Shown one piece after another: positions 1 to 6,848 of a stretch of DNA of 6,848 nt (positions are counted from its first letter, which is position 1; each line of letters begins with the position of its first letter). The translations under genes were made by a program, and so were the position numbers. Source of the stretch: J088 sp003695505 [NCBI: Candidatus Dadabacteria bacterium] (GTDB lineage Bacteria; J088); contig RFIY01000124.1 in assembly GCA_003695505.1 (NCBI GenBank), forward strand, positions 1-6,848, read 5' to 3'. Under the pieces are notes generated by a model. The model made no database searches. It saw nothing but the letters and a program-made list of their open reading frames with translations, and was not told the DNA's origin.

Positions 1-661
1 CGGTGTCCCGAAGGTTCTGCTCGGGCAACTCGAGTTCGACCGCATCAGCGGCGCGCAACGGTTCAACCGCCCATTCGACCCGGGAACCCTCATCGACCTG
101 GAGAAACCCGTCGCTTTCGTGCAGCTCGCGAACCTCGCTTGTCACCGGAGAAACGATACGAAGCTCCGCGATCTCAACCAGTGGCTCGTCCACATACTCA
201 ACGAGTTTCACGTCTTCGCCGCCCAGAGCTGCCGTCGCCAGTGGTCCCCACGCCGACCATGTATTGAGCATCACCGCGCCAAGTACGGCCCAGAACATGG
301 CATATATCCAGGTATCCCCACGCGCCTCGCGGATCCGCTTGTTCCAGAACGCCTGGATTTTCGGCGCATCGCCGCTGCCGCGCCGCACCAGGTCAAGCGT
401 TGCGAGCGTCTGGTCATCGACGGGCGCCCGAAGCAGTCGCCGGATGCCTGCCTGTATGGCGATCGCTGCCCCGCAGGCGCCCGGTACGAGCGCGAACCAT
501 GTCAACGGGTGGGCTGGCGCCGCGGCCGCGCGTACGAGCGCCCAGAATGCGAGCCAGTCCAGCCACGTCAACAGCACGAACACTGGCGCACCATACCAGA
601 GGGCAATGCGTCCAATCGCCCGCGTTCGTGCACGGCGCCAGATTTGTTGCTGCCGATTCAC
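1..661 (-). CDS. Membrane protein of unknown function, 5' part only (runs off the left edge)
   Basis: This is an open frame of 220 codons without a stop in the window, so the C-terminal part is missing. I chose the GTG at 661-659 because it overlaps the hydrolase stop as GTGA and no other start lies nearby. The protein opens with a basic stretch (residues 3-18, rich in Arg). Hydrophobic segments follow at about 19-43, 53-73 and 117-139, the first rich in Trp. Between segments 2 and 3 is a charged stretch (74-116), probably cytoplasmic. After segment 3 comes a soluble, acidic region (147-220) with a beta-rich look and an EGSRVEW motif at 191-197. This layout, two N-terminal helices, a charged linker, a third helix and then a probably periplasmic domain, resembles DUF4175-type membrane proteins, but that is a tentative match from memory. 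The coding call is fairly secure; the function is unknown. Confidence 0.7.
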   Translation of the reverse strand, partial: MNRQQQIWRRARTRAIGRIALWYGAPVFVLLTWLDWLAFWALVRAAAAPAHPLTWFALVPGACGAAIAIQAGIRRLLRAPVDDQTLATLDLVRRGSGDAPKIQAFWNKRIREARGDTWIYAMFWAVLGAVMLNTWSAWGPLATAALGGEDVKLVEYVDEPLVEIAELRIVSPVTSEVRELHESDGFLQVDEGSRVEWAVEPLRAADAVELELPEQNLRDT

Positions 662-1449
662 GGATTCAGTGCGATGCGCAGCCCATCCCAGGCTGGCCGG
701 GCCCAGTCCGGCAGAAACTGGTGCGCGGTCTGTATGTCGATCTGGTGGCTCATGTGGGTCAGCCATAGCCGCTCGACACCGAGCCGCTCACCGACAGCGA
801 CCGCTTCGTCGACACTCATATGTGTCGGATGAGGAGAAAACCGCAAGCCATCGATCAGAATCGTGCGCACCCCTTCCAGAAGCGGCCAGGTCGCATCCGG
901 AATGGCGCTGACATCGGTCATATATGCAAAATCACCGAAACGATACCCCATGATTGGCTCGCGTCCATGCCAGATCGGCAGCGGCTGCACCGCAATATTG
1001 CCCACGGATACGGATCCATCGAGCCGGTGGAGCTGCAACTGCGGCAATGTACTGGGGTAGTCCTTGCGTGGATTGAAAATGTAGGCGAAACGGTCACGCA
1101 GGTTGGCTTCGGCATACTCGTCAGCATAGCAGGCGATGGAGCGGCGCTGCAGGAAATTGAACATCCGCAAGTCATCCATGCCATGGACGTGATCGGCGTG
1201 TGTATGCGTAAAGAATACGGCATCGACGCGGTCGATGCGCTGGGTCAGTGCCTGCGTCCGAAAATCGGGTCCCGCATCGACCAGAATACCTGCGTCGGCA
1301 CTGCGTATCCAGATACTTGAACGCAATCGTCGGTTGCGCGGATCGCTGCTTGTACAGACCGCGCATGTACACCCGATCACCGGCACACCTGTCGATGTGC
1401 CGCAACCGAGTACGACAACCCGTGCGCGGGCCGGATCAGACGACGTCAC
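658..1449 (-). CDS. PhnP-like metallo-beta-lactamase-fold hydrolase (COG1235 type)
   Basis: This is a 263-residue metallo-hydrolase, probably a cytoplasmic phosphodiesterase; the substrate is not evident. The HTHADH motif at residues 82-87 supplies His82, His84, Asp86 and His87. Later ligands are probably His161, Asp179 and His232. Near the N-terminus, GCGTSTGVP (15-23) is followed by Cys27, Cys29 and Cys32. In E. coli PhnP three such cysteines and a late His bind a structural zinc, and His235 fits that place. PhnP itself cleaves phosphoribosyl cyclic phosphate, but no phn genes are nearby and the HGMDDLR segment (89-95) suggests a separate subfamily. The start is most likely GTG at 1449; GTG at 1458 is possible. 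No ATG lies close by, and the farther one at 1674 would add 75 residues lying inside trpA. It overlaps the trpA end by 14 bases and the next gene by four, so it should share the trp transcript. Confidence 0.9.
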   Translation of the reverse strand: MTSSDPARARVVVLGCGTSTGVPVIGCTCAVCTSSDPRNRRLRSSIWIRSADAGILVDAGPDFRTQALTQRIDRVDAVFFTHTHADHVHGMDDLRMFNFLQRRSIACYADEYAEANLRDRFAYIFNPRKDYPSTLPQLQLHRLDGSVSVGNIAVQPLPIWHGREPIMGYRFGDFAYMTDVSAIPDATWPLLEGVRTILIDGLRFSPHPTHMSVDEAVAVGERLGVERLWLTHMSHQIDIQTAHQFLPDWARPAWDGLRIALNP

Positions 1450-2233
1450 GTAGCTCACGAACGAATGTGGCCACCGCGTCGGCAGGCTCGGTCGCCGCAC
1501 GCGATACAATGGCGCTGCCGACCACCACACCGTCGGCCACGGCGGCCGCGCCGGCGGCACTGTCGCGGTTTCCGATCCCAAAACCAAGTACGATCGGTGT
1601 CCCCGCAGCCTCACGGATTGCGCGGTAGGGTTCGTCCCAACCTTCGGGCAGGCCGGACCTGACCCCGGTGACACCCGTCACGCTGACGTAGTACGCGAAC
1701 GGCGGCCGCGTATCGGCAAGCATTTCGGCAGCCCGCTGCGGGCCGGTCGTTGGCGCGATCAGCGGAATCCACGCGACCCCGTTCGCGTTCAGGTGCTCCC
1801 GAAAACGCCAGGATTCTTCCCACGACACGTCCGGGACGATCCAGCCGTCCACACCTGCATCCGCGGAACGGCGCGCGGTCTCGGCCAGTCCGTAATGATG
1901 AAACGGATTGGCGTATCCCATCAGCACAATACCGACATCGGGGTGACGCGCCCTCAGTGCGCCGGCAACAGCAAAGACATCATCGAGCGACGTGCCACGA
2001 TCGAGGGCACGCTCCGATGCGGCCTGAATCGTTGGCCCGTCCGCGACCGGGTCGCTGAATGGCACACCCAGTTCGATGATGTCTACCCCTTGCCGGACCA
2101 GTGCGTCCGCGAGTTCCAGACTTTCCTGAATGCCCGGATCGCCGACGGTAAGATAGGCAACAAAGACCTTGCGACCCTCGTCTTCGCGACGAGAAAACGC
2201 AGCCTCCAGGCGTCCCGGCGTCTGCCGATTCAT
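1436..2233 (-). CDS. trpA: Tryptophan synthase alpha subunit
   Basis: TrpA cleaves indole-3-glycerol phosphate to indole and glyceraldehyde 3-phosphate and passes indole to TrpB through the channel of the alpha2-beta2 complex. The protein is 265 residues, close to the usual 268, with a TIM-barrel pattern throughout. The catalytic pair is present: Glu54 in the [12 protein letters not shown] segment (51-62) and Asp65 in ADGP, with the same 11-residue spacing as Glu49 and Asp60 of the enteric enzyme. The mobile loop GVTG (187-190) and the phosphate-binding GFGIGN (217-222) and VVGSAIV (237-243) segments are intact. Where enteric TrpA has the ADVPVEES segment, this protein has PDVSWEES (134-141), so one Pro is replaced by Ser. 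The ATG at 2233 overlaps the trpB stop as ATGA. That overlap, the length and the N-terminal alignment favour it over the upstream in-frame ATG at 2344. Identification is very secure. Confidence 0.97.
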   Translation of the reverse strand: MNRQTPGRLEAAFSRREDEGRKVFVAYLTVGDPGIQESLELADALVRQGVDIIELGVPFSDPVADGPTIQAASERALDRGTSLDDVFAVAGALRARHPDVGIVLMGYANPFHHYGLAETARRSADAGVDGWIVPDVSWEESWRFREHLNANGVAWIPLIAPTTGPQRAAEMLADTRPPFAYYVSVTGVTGVRSGLPEGWDEPYRAIREAAGTPIVLGFGIGNRDSAAGAAAVADGVVVGSAIVSRAATEPADAVATFVRELRDVV

Positions 2234-3453
2234 GACCGTTCCGCCAACATGCGAGCGACCTGTTGCACATCCTTGTCGCCGCGCCCTGACAGGTTCAGCA
2301 GGATTGTCGGCCGTTGCCCTCCCCATTCCCCGCGGAACAACCACGCGACCGCATGCGCGCTCTCGAGTGCGGGAACAATGCCTTCGAGCTCGGACAGCCG
2401 GACAAATGCGTCGAGTGCTTCATCGTCCGTGATCGGCACGAAGCGTGCGCGACCGGTTTCGGCCAGATACGCCAGCTCCGGTCCGACGCCAGGGTAATCG
2501 AGACCGGCACTGATCGAATGGGCTGGCTGGACCTGCCCTGTCGGTGTGGACAGAATCGTACTTCGGCTGCCGTGCAGGATTCCTGGTTCGCCGTAGCTGA
2601 TACTGGCGCCGTGTTCACCGGGCCGCGTGCCTCGCCCCCCGGCCTCGATGCCCACAAGCCCGGCATCGGTCTCACGGAATGGATGAAAGATGCCAATCGA
2701 ATTGGAGCCACCACCGACGCAGGCAACGACGATATCCGGCTTGATGCCGGCCTGCTCGCACTGCAGCCGCGCTTCCACACCAATCACGGACTGGAATGCC
2801 CGGACCATCCACGGAAACGGGTGCGGCCCGACCGCGCTGCCGATGATGTAGTGCGTATCACGAACCCGCGTCACCCATTCGCGCAACGCTTCGTTCGTCG
2901 CGTCCTTCAGTGTCTGCGTTCCACTCGTGACCTCGACGACATCGGCGCCCAGCAGCTTCATCCGGAACACATTCAGCGCCTGCCGTTCAATATCTTCCGC
3001 GCCCATGAATACGGTGCAATCGAGCCCGAGACGCGCCGCAGCAGTCGCCGTTGCGACGCCGTGCTGTCCGGCGCCTGTCTCGGCGATCACGCGCCGCTTG
3101 CCCATGCGCAGACACAGCAGCCCCTGCCCAAGCGTGTTGTTGATCTTGTGCGCACCGGTATGATTCAGATCCTCACGTTTCAGCCAGACGTCAGCACCAA
3201 CGGCGTCGCTGAGCCGCGCCGCATACGTCAGTGCCGTCGGGCGACCAACGTAGTTACGCAGCAGGTCGAACCATTCCTGCAGAAATGCGTCATCGTTGAT
3301 CGCCTCCAGGAAAGCGCCTTCCAGCTCAAGGACGGCCGGCATGAGCGTCTCTGGCACAAAGCGGCCACCAAAATCACCGAAAGCGCCGCGCTCGTCAGGA
3401 GGGGAAGCGCAGGCTGTTGCACGGAACGCCGCAGCGTCTGGAAAAGCAGTCAT
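2230..3453 (-). CDS. trpB: Tryptophan synthase beta subunit
   Basis: TrpB condenses indole with L-serine to give L-tryptophan, using pyridoxal phosphate, in complex with TrpA. The protein is 407 residues, a normal length for the TrpB1 class. The N-terminal [13 protein letters not shown] segment (25-37) is the standard TrpB opening. HTGAHKINN (98-106) carries the PLP Schiff-base lysine, Lys103. ETGAGQHG (125-132) carries catalytic Glu125. GGGSN (247-251) binds the cofactor phosphate, and NLSGRGDKD (387-395) is the usual C-terminal motif with Ser389 facing the PLP ring nitrogen. No key residue is missing. The chosen ATG at 3453 overlaps the trpF stop as ATGA. A longer in-frame start at 3570 would add 39 basic residues lying inside trpF and is not credible. 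There is no clear Shine-Dalgarno sequence before the ATG, which fits translation coupled to trpF. Confidence 0.98.
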   Translation of the reverse strand: MTAFPDAAAFRATACASPPDERGAFGDFGGRFVPETLMPAVLELEGAFLEAINDDAFLQEWFDLLRNYVGRPTALTYAARLSDAVGADVWLKREDLNHTGAHKINNTLGQGLLCLRMGKRRVIAETGAGQHGVATATAAARLGLDCTVFMGAEDIERQALNVFRMKLLGADVVEVTSGTQTLKDATNEALREWVTRVRDTHYIIGSAVGPHPFPWMVRAFQSVIGVEARLQCEQAGIKPDIVVACVGGGSNSIGIFHPFRETDAGLVGIEAGGRGTRPGEHGASISYGEPGILHGSRSTILSTPTGQVQPAHSISAGLDYPGVGPELAYLAETGRARFVPITDDEALDAFVRLSELEGIVPALESAHAVAWLFRGEWGGQRPTILLNLSGRGDKDVQQVARMLAERS

Positions 3454-4067
3454 GACGTTGTACTCGAATCTGAAACGATGTCGCGAACGGTCTGTATCAG
3501 TGTACGGATTTTTACAGGGTCTTTCAGCCCCGGACGCGCCTCGACGCCGGATGCGACATCGATGCCCCATGGCTGCACAATCTTCAACAGATCCGCCACG
3601 TTGTCGGGGCGAATACCGCCAGCGACCATGACCTGGCCAACCGCTTCCTGGCCGGCAAGCAGCGTCCAGTCGAATCGTTTTCCGCTTCCTCCCAGCTCGG
3701 GTACAGCCGTCTCGACCAGCACCCGATGCGCGTCACTGTCGAATGCAGGCAGTGTGCCGGACACGGATCGGGGCTCCAGCCAACGTGACACGACCGGCTT
3801 TGCCCCATGCGCAAGTCTGTAGGGTTGCACCCAGTCGAACAGCGGATCGGCGTCGACACGCCGCAAGGTCTCGGCGTCGGGTGCGACAAGCAGTGCAACG
3901 GTTTCCAGACCGGCTTCCTGCGCCGCAGTCGCAAGCTGGCGCGCTGTACCGAGTTCGATGTGCCGGGGGCTTTGTGGCCACATATTGAAGCCGACCAGAT
4001 CGGCACCCGCCTGGGCGCAGGCGTCCACGTCTTCGATCCGGGTCAATCCACAAATCTTGATGATCAT
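3450..4067 (-). CDS. trpF: Phosphoribosylanthranilate isomerase
   Basis: TrpF converts N-(5-phosphoribosyl)anthranilate to the carboxyphenylamino-deoxyribulose phosphate used by TrpC. This is a stand-alone 205-residue TIM barrel, the usual length, not fused to TrpC. KICG (4-7) carries the general base Cys6, SPRHI (33-37) the substrate-binding Arg35, and RFDW (131-134) the general acid Asp133. AGGIRPDNV (149-157) and GIDVASGVE (168-176) are the phosphate-binding strands. Two places differ from the usual family pattern. The common VQLHG strand end is VQPYRLAHG (80-88), and the common GGTG before the FDW motif is GGSG (126-129). The ATG at 4067 follows a short purine run (AGAAG) at suitable spacing, and the MIIKICGLT opening is typical. 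Only 48 bases separate it from the upstream regulator, with no terminator, leader peptide or attenuator visible. It starts a chain of overlapping genes. Confidence 0.96.
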   Translation of the reverse strand: MIIKICGLTRIEDVDACAQAGADLVGFNMWPQSPRHIELGTARQLATAAQEAGLETVALLVAPDAETLRRVDADPLFDWVQPYRLAHGAKPVVSRWLEPRSVSGTLPAFDSDAHRVLVETAVPELGGSGKRFDWTLLAGQEAVGQVMVAGGIRPDNVADLLKIVQPWGIDVASGVEARPGLKDPVKIRTLIQTVRDIVSDSSTTS

Positions 4068-4115
4068 CGTTCTTCTGAGCTGATCCGCGTTACCCTGGAC
4101 AGGGCCCAGCGACGA

Positions 4116-4793
4116 TCAGCGCTCCTCGTCCGAGAATCGCTCGTTTAGAATCAGTTGGCGGCCGCACATTTCGATCAACCCGGATCGCGCAAGGTCGCCG
4201 AGAATCCGACTGACCGTCTCGCGAGACGTCCCGGCCATGCCCGCGATTTCCTGATGGGTCGGGCGGTTGTCGATCACGATCCGATCGCCCTGCTCGACGC
4301 CTTCCTTTTCGGCCAACTCCCGCAGCACGCGCGCAACCCGCCCATAGACATCCATCAACGCGAGGCTGCCGATCTTGCTGTCAGCGCGCCTCAGACGTCG
4401 GCTGAGCTCTTCGAGGACCGCCAGTGCAAGATCCGGCTGTTCGCGCAAATAGTTCATGAATGCGTCGCGCCTCAGTCGCAACAGCCGACTGGTGTCCAGT
4501 GTCACGACCGATGCGCTGCGCGGCCCGCCATCGAGCAGTGCCATTTCGCCGAAAAACTCGCCGTCGGACATTGTCGTCAGGATAATCTCTTTCCCATCAT
4601 CGCCATACAGAACGATCTTGACGCGCCCCTCCAGAATGACATAAAGAGATTTCCCGGCCTCTTCCTGCTGAAGCACGACGGTGTCGCGTTCGAAATGCAG
4701 TTCATCGGACAGGCTTGCGAGTCTTTGCAACTGCGCTTCGTCCCAGTTCCGGAACAGACTGACTTTCGACAGGAGTTCGAGCTTTTCGTTCAT
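4116..4793 (-). CDS. CRP/FNR-family transcriptional regulator
   Basis: This is a 225-residue dimeric-type transcription factor with an N-terminal cyclic-nucleotide-binding fold (about 10-120), a long dimerisation helix (about 120-148) and a C-terminal winged helix-turn-helix (about 150-220). The phosphate-binding cassette GEFFGEMALL to PRSAS (78-95) keeps Glu83, Arg92 and Ser93, the equivalents of the cAMP-phosphate contacts in E. coli CRP. The recognition helix SRETVSRIL (190-198) keeps the Arg-Glu-...-Arg triad that reads TGTGA half-sites. In contrast, the dimer-helix residues that touch adenine in CRP (Thr127, Ser128) align with Ala137 and Asp138, so the ligand may not be cAMP. The only cysteine is Cys210, so it is not an Fe-S FNR. 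The upstream Shine-Dalgarno is weak (a GAAGAAG run about 13 bases off). It lies between the glnA terminator and trpF, on the same strand, and could be co-transcribed with trpFBA. Its targets are unknown. Confidence 0.93.
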   Translation of the reverse strand: MNEKLELLSKVSLFRNWDEAQLQRLASLSDELHFERDTVVLQQEEAGKSLYVILEGRVKIVLYGDDGKEIILTTMSDGEFFGEMALLDGGPRSASVVTLDTSRLLRLRRDAFMNYLREQPDLALAVLEELSRRLRRADSKIGSLALMDVYGRVARVLRELAEKEGVEQGDRIVIDNRPTHQEIAGMAGTSRETVSRILGDLARSGLIEMCGRQLILNERFSDEER

Positions 4794-4883
4794 CGGGGTT
4801 GTGATCTTCTTCGGGGTTTTGCGACGGACGCCTGTTGCGGTCCGCGACGCCGCCGACCTGCACAGAACGATTCAATTCAAATT

Positions 4884-4912
4884 ACCATATGGGTATTGGC
4901 CCCAAAACACAA
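4884..4912 (-). promoter_or_regulatory. Candidate sigma-70 promoter for the CRP-family regulator
   Basis: On the minus strand TTGTGT (4912-4907) and TATGGT (4889-4884) are separated by 17 bases, a weak -35/-10 match in a short AT-rich patch of otherwise GC-rich DNA. It would place the transcript start about 80 bases before the regulator ATG. An alternative reading uses an extended -10, TGG then TAATTT (4884-4879). Both are guesses from consensus. The -35 box lies directly in the tail of the glnA terminator. Confidence 0.35.
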
Positions 4913-4942
4913 GCGGGGGCCGCCCCAAAGGACGGCCCCCGC
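4904..4942 (-). terminator. Rho-independent terminator of glnA
   Basis: On the minus strand the arms GCGGGGGCCG (4942-4933) and CGGCCCCCGC (4922-4913) pair perfectly over 10 GC-rich base pairs. The 10 bases between them can add two C-G pairs and a T-G wobble, leaving a tight four-base loop. The right arm is followed by TTGTGTTTT, a usable though interrupted T tract. It begins 24 bases after the glnA stop. The opposite side has no T tract, so it should act only on leftward transcription. It separates the glnB-glnA unit from the regulator and trp genes. Confidence 0.9.
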
Positions 4943-4966
4943 AAGCACGGTCTGACAGAAGCGAGT

Positions 4967-6385
4967 TCAGATATCGTAGTAGAGCTCGAACTCGACCGGG
5001 TGTGGCAACAGACGCGCGCGATCGATTTCGTTCTCGCGCTTCCATGCCACCCAGCCTTCGATGACGTCCGGCGTAAAGACATCACCCTTGAGCAGGAACT
5101 CATGATCCGCTTCCAGGGCATCCAGGGCTTCTTCGAGGCTGCCGGGCATTTGCGGGATATCCTTGAGTTCCTCGGGGCTGAGCGCGTACAGGTCCTTGTC
5201 CATCGGCTCACCTGGATCGATCTTGTTTTCGATCCCGTCAAGACCAGCCATCAGCAGCGCAGCGAAGGCCAGGTAGCCGTTGCATGTCGGATCCGGGAAG
5301 CGAGTTTCGATCCGCTTTGCCTTCGGGCTCGGCGAGTACATCGGAATGCGGATCGACGCCGAACGGTTCCGGCTGCTGTGGGCGATGCTGACCGGCGCCT
5401 CGAAGCCGGGCACCAGGCGCTTGTAGCTGTTGATCGTCGGGTTGGTGATCGCCGCAAGCGCGCGGGCATGTTTCTTGATGCCACCGATGTAGTGCAGCGC
5501 CAATTCGCTCATACCGGCATAGCCGTCACCAGCAAACAATGGCTCGCCGCCCTTCCAGAGGCTCTGGTGGACGTGCATCCCGCTGCCGTTGTCACCAGCC
5601 AGAGGCTTCGGCATGAACGTGACGGTCTTGCCATTGCGCTTGGCGACGTTCTTGATGATGTATTTGAACCACAGATACTGGTCGGCCATGCGCAGGGCTT
5701 CCTGAAAACGCATGTCGATTTCGCACTGACCCGACGAGGCCACTTCGTGGTGCACGGCTTCGACGATGATGCCGACACGCTGCATTTCGAGCGCCATTTC
5801 GTTACGCAGATCCGTCAGCGTATCCAGCGGCGAGACCGGGAAGTATCCGCTCTTCGGTTTGATCTTGTGGCCAAGGTTCGGCATTTCATCGGCGCCGTTG
5901 TTCCACCAGGCTTCCTCGGAATCGATCATCGCGAACGTCGCCTGAGGCTCGACGTTGAAGCGGATGTCGTCAAAAATGAAGAATTCCGGCTCTGGGCCAA
6001 AAAAGGCGGTATCCGCAATACCGGTTCCCTGCATGTAGTTCAGCGCCTTGCGCAGAATCAGGCGGGGGTCACGGGAGTACGGCTCGCGCGTAATCGGATC
6101 GAAGACATCGCAGATCAGACTCAGCGTTGGCGCTTCGATGAACGGATCGATCGCCGCTGTTTCCGGGTCGGCGATCAGAATCATGTCCGACGCATTGATG
6201 GTCTGCCAGCCGCGAATCGAACTGCCGTCAAAACCGAGTCCTTCCTCGAAGATATCTTCAGAAAGCTCGGAAATCGGCATGCCGAAATGCTGCCATTGCC
6301 CAAACAGGTCACAAAACTTGTAGTCCACGAACTCGCAGCCATTGGCCTGCGCAAATTCGATGACGTCCTTCGGTGTCTTGGTCAC
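4967..6385 (-). CDS. glnA: Glutamine synthetase, type I (GSI-beta-like)
   Basis: GlnA joins ammonia and glutamate to glutamine with ATP, as a cytoplasmic dodecamer. The protein is 472 residues (E. coli 469). The beta-grasp domain carries FDGSSIRGW (52-60). FGPEPEFF (129-136) gives metal ligands Glu132 and Glu134; [10 protein letters not shown] (266-275) gives His271; [17 protein letters not shown] (315-331) gives Glu329 of the active-site flap; [10 protein letters not shown] (339-348) and [12 protein letters not shown] (355-366) complete the site. The loop [12 protein letters not shown] (395-406) carries Tyr400, the equivalent of the adenylylated Tyr397, so control by GlnE is expected. The GTG at 6385 is the only reasonable start: an in-frame TGA lies 15 bases upstream and a perfect Shine-Dalgarno sits between. 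It follows glnB by 62 bases and ends at a strong terminator. I see no sigma-54 promoter in the gap, so it probably relies on transcription through glnB. Confidence 0.98.
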   Translation of the reverse strand: MTKTPKDVIEFAQANGCEFVDYKFCDLFGQWQHFGMPISELSEDIFEEGLGFDGSSIRGWQTINASDMILIADPETAAIDPFIEAPTLSLICDVFDPITREPYSRDPRLILRKALNYMQGTGIADTAFFGPEPEFFIFDDIRFNVEPQATFAMIDSEEAWWNNGADEMPNLGHKIKPKSGYFPVSPLDTLTDLRNEMALEMQRVGIIVEAVHHEVASSGQCEIDMRFQEALRMADQYLWFKYIIKNVAKRNGKTVTFMPKPLAGDNGSGMHVHQSLWKGGEPLFAGDGYAGMSELALHYIGGIKKHARALAAITNPTINSYKRLVPGFEAPVSIAHSSRNRSASIRIPMYSPSPKAKRIETRFPDPTCNGYLAFAALLMAGLDGIENKIDPGEPMDKDLYALSPEELKDIPQMPGSLEEALDALEADHEFLLKGDVFTPDVIEGWVAWKRENEIDRARLLPHPVEFELYYDI

Positions 6386-6389
6386 GGTC

Positions 6390-6396
6390 CCTCCTT
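6390..6396 (-). promoter_or_regulatory. Strong ribosome binding site of glnA
   Basis: AAGGAGG on the minus strand ends four bases before the GTG codon of glnA. With the in-frame TGA at 6400-6398 it fixes GTG as the start and offsets the weaker start codon. It is the best Shine-Dalgarno in the window, which fits a highly expressed enzyme. Confidence 0.9.
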
Positions 6397-6447
6397 GTCA
6401 GGACTGCGGGTGATGAGATCCCAGGTTTACAATTCCAGATCGTTGAT

Positions 6448-6848
<401 letters not shown>

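Noticed and set aside
3-911. A 302-codon open frame on the plus strand at the left edge
   Set aside because: It is Ser/Arg/Ala-rich and lacks motifs. The minus strand here gives a convincing membrane protein that starts exactly at the hydrolase stop.
1450-1674. A longer N-terminus for the PhnP-like hydrolase beginning at an ATG at 1674
   Set aside because: The added 75 residues lie wholly inside trpA and are unlike the family, whose proteins begin shortly before the GCGTS motif.
2314-3822. A 502-codon open frame on the plus strand, antisense to trpB and trpF
   Set aside because: The opposite strand holds two certain enzymes with intact motifs. This frame shows no domain and has the composition expected of a complement frame.
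4093-4104. Short palindrome CCCTGGACAGGG between the regulator and trpF, considered as a terminator
   Set aside because: Five-base arms with a two-base centre cannot form a proper hairpin and no T tract follows. It could be an operator, but nothing supports that.
4800-4804. TGTGA half-site just before the regulator start, considered as an autoregulatory CRP-type site
   Set aside because: The second half-site at the right spacing is missing, and a single five-base match is expected by chance.
6386-6447. Separate promoter for glnA in the glnB-glnA gap
   Set aside because: A TGTAAA hexamer is present but has no acceptable -35 box at 16-18 bases, and no sigma-54 GG/GC pair is visible.

Overview
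The window is a compact, GC-rich bacterial chromosome segment. Every gene I can support lies on the minus strand, so transcription runs from the right edge to the left. The gene content points to a Gram-negative bacterium, most likely a member of Pseudomonadota: a GlnB-type PII with a T-loop tyrosine, a type I glutamine synthetase with an adenylylation tyrosine, a CRP-like regulator and a trpF-trpB-trpA cluster. The exact class cannot be fixed from sequence reading alone. GTG start codons are used or likely in three of the eight genes.

The right part (about 6848 to 4904) is a nitrogen-assimilation unit. PII signal protein glnB (6786-6448) is followed after 62 bases by glutamine synthetase glnA (6385-4967), which has a GTG start behind a perfect Shine-Dalgarno sequence. 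A strong Rho-independent terminator (4942-4904) closes this unit.

The middle and left parts form a second unit. A weak candidate promoter just past the terminator could drive a CRP/FNR-family regulator (4793-4116). After 48 bases come trpF (4067-3450), trpB (3453-2230) and trpA (2233-1436), then a PhnP-like metallo-beta-lactamase-fold hydrolase (1449-658) and the start of a membrane-protein gene (661 to the left edge). From trpF onward every junction overlaps: ATGA, ATGA, 14 bases, GTGA. This argues for one translationally coupled transcript.

Together the window covers glutamine synthesis and its control, then the last steps of tryptophan synthesis except the TrpC step: TrpF isomerises phosphoribosylanthranilate, and TrpA and TrpB form tryptophan synthase. 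Glutamine is also the amino donor for the first committed step of tryptophan synthesis, though nothing here shows that the two units are co-regulated. No mobile elements, tRNA, rRNA or CRISPR arrays were seen. This is largely a core-metabolism region. The less ordinary points are the regulator placed directly before trpF, a changed motif in TrpF, and the hydrolase and membrane protein tied to the end of trpA.
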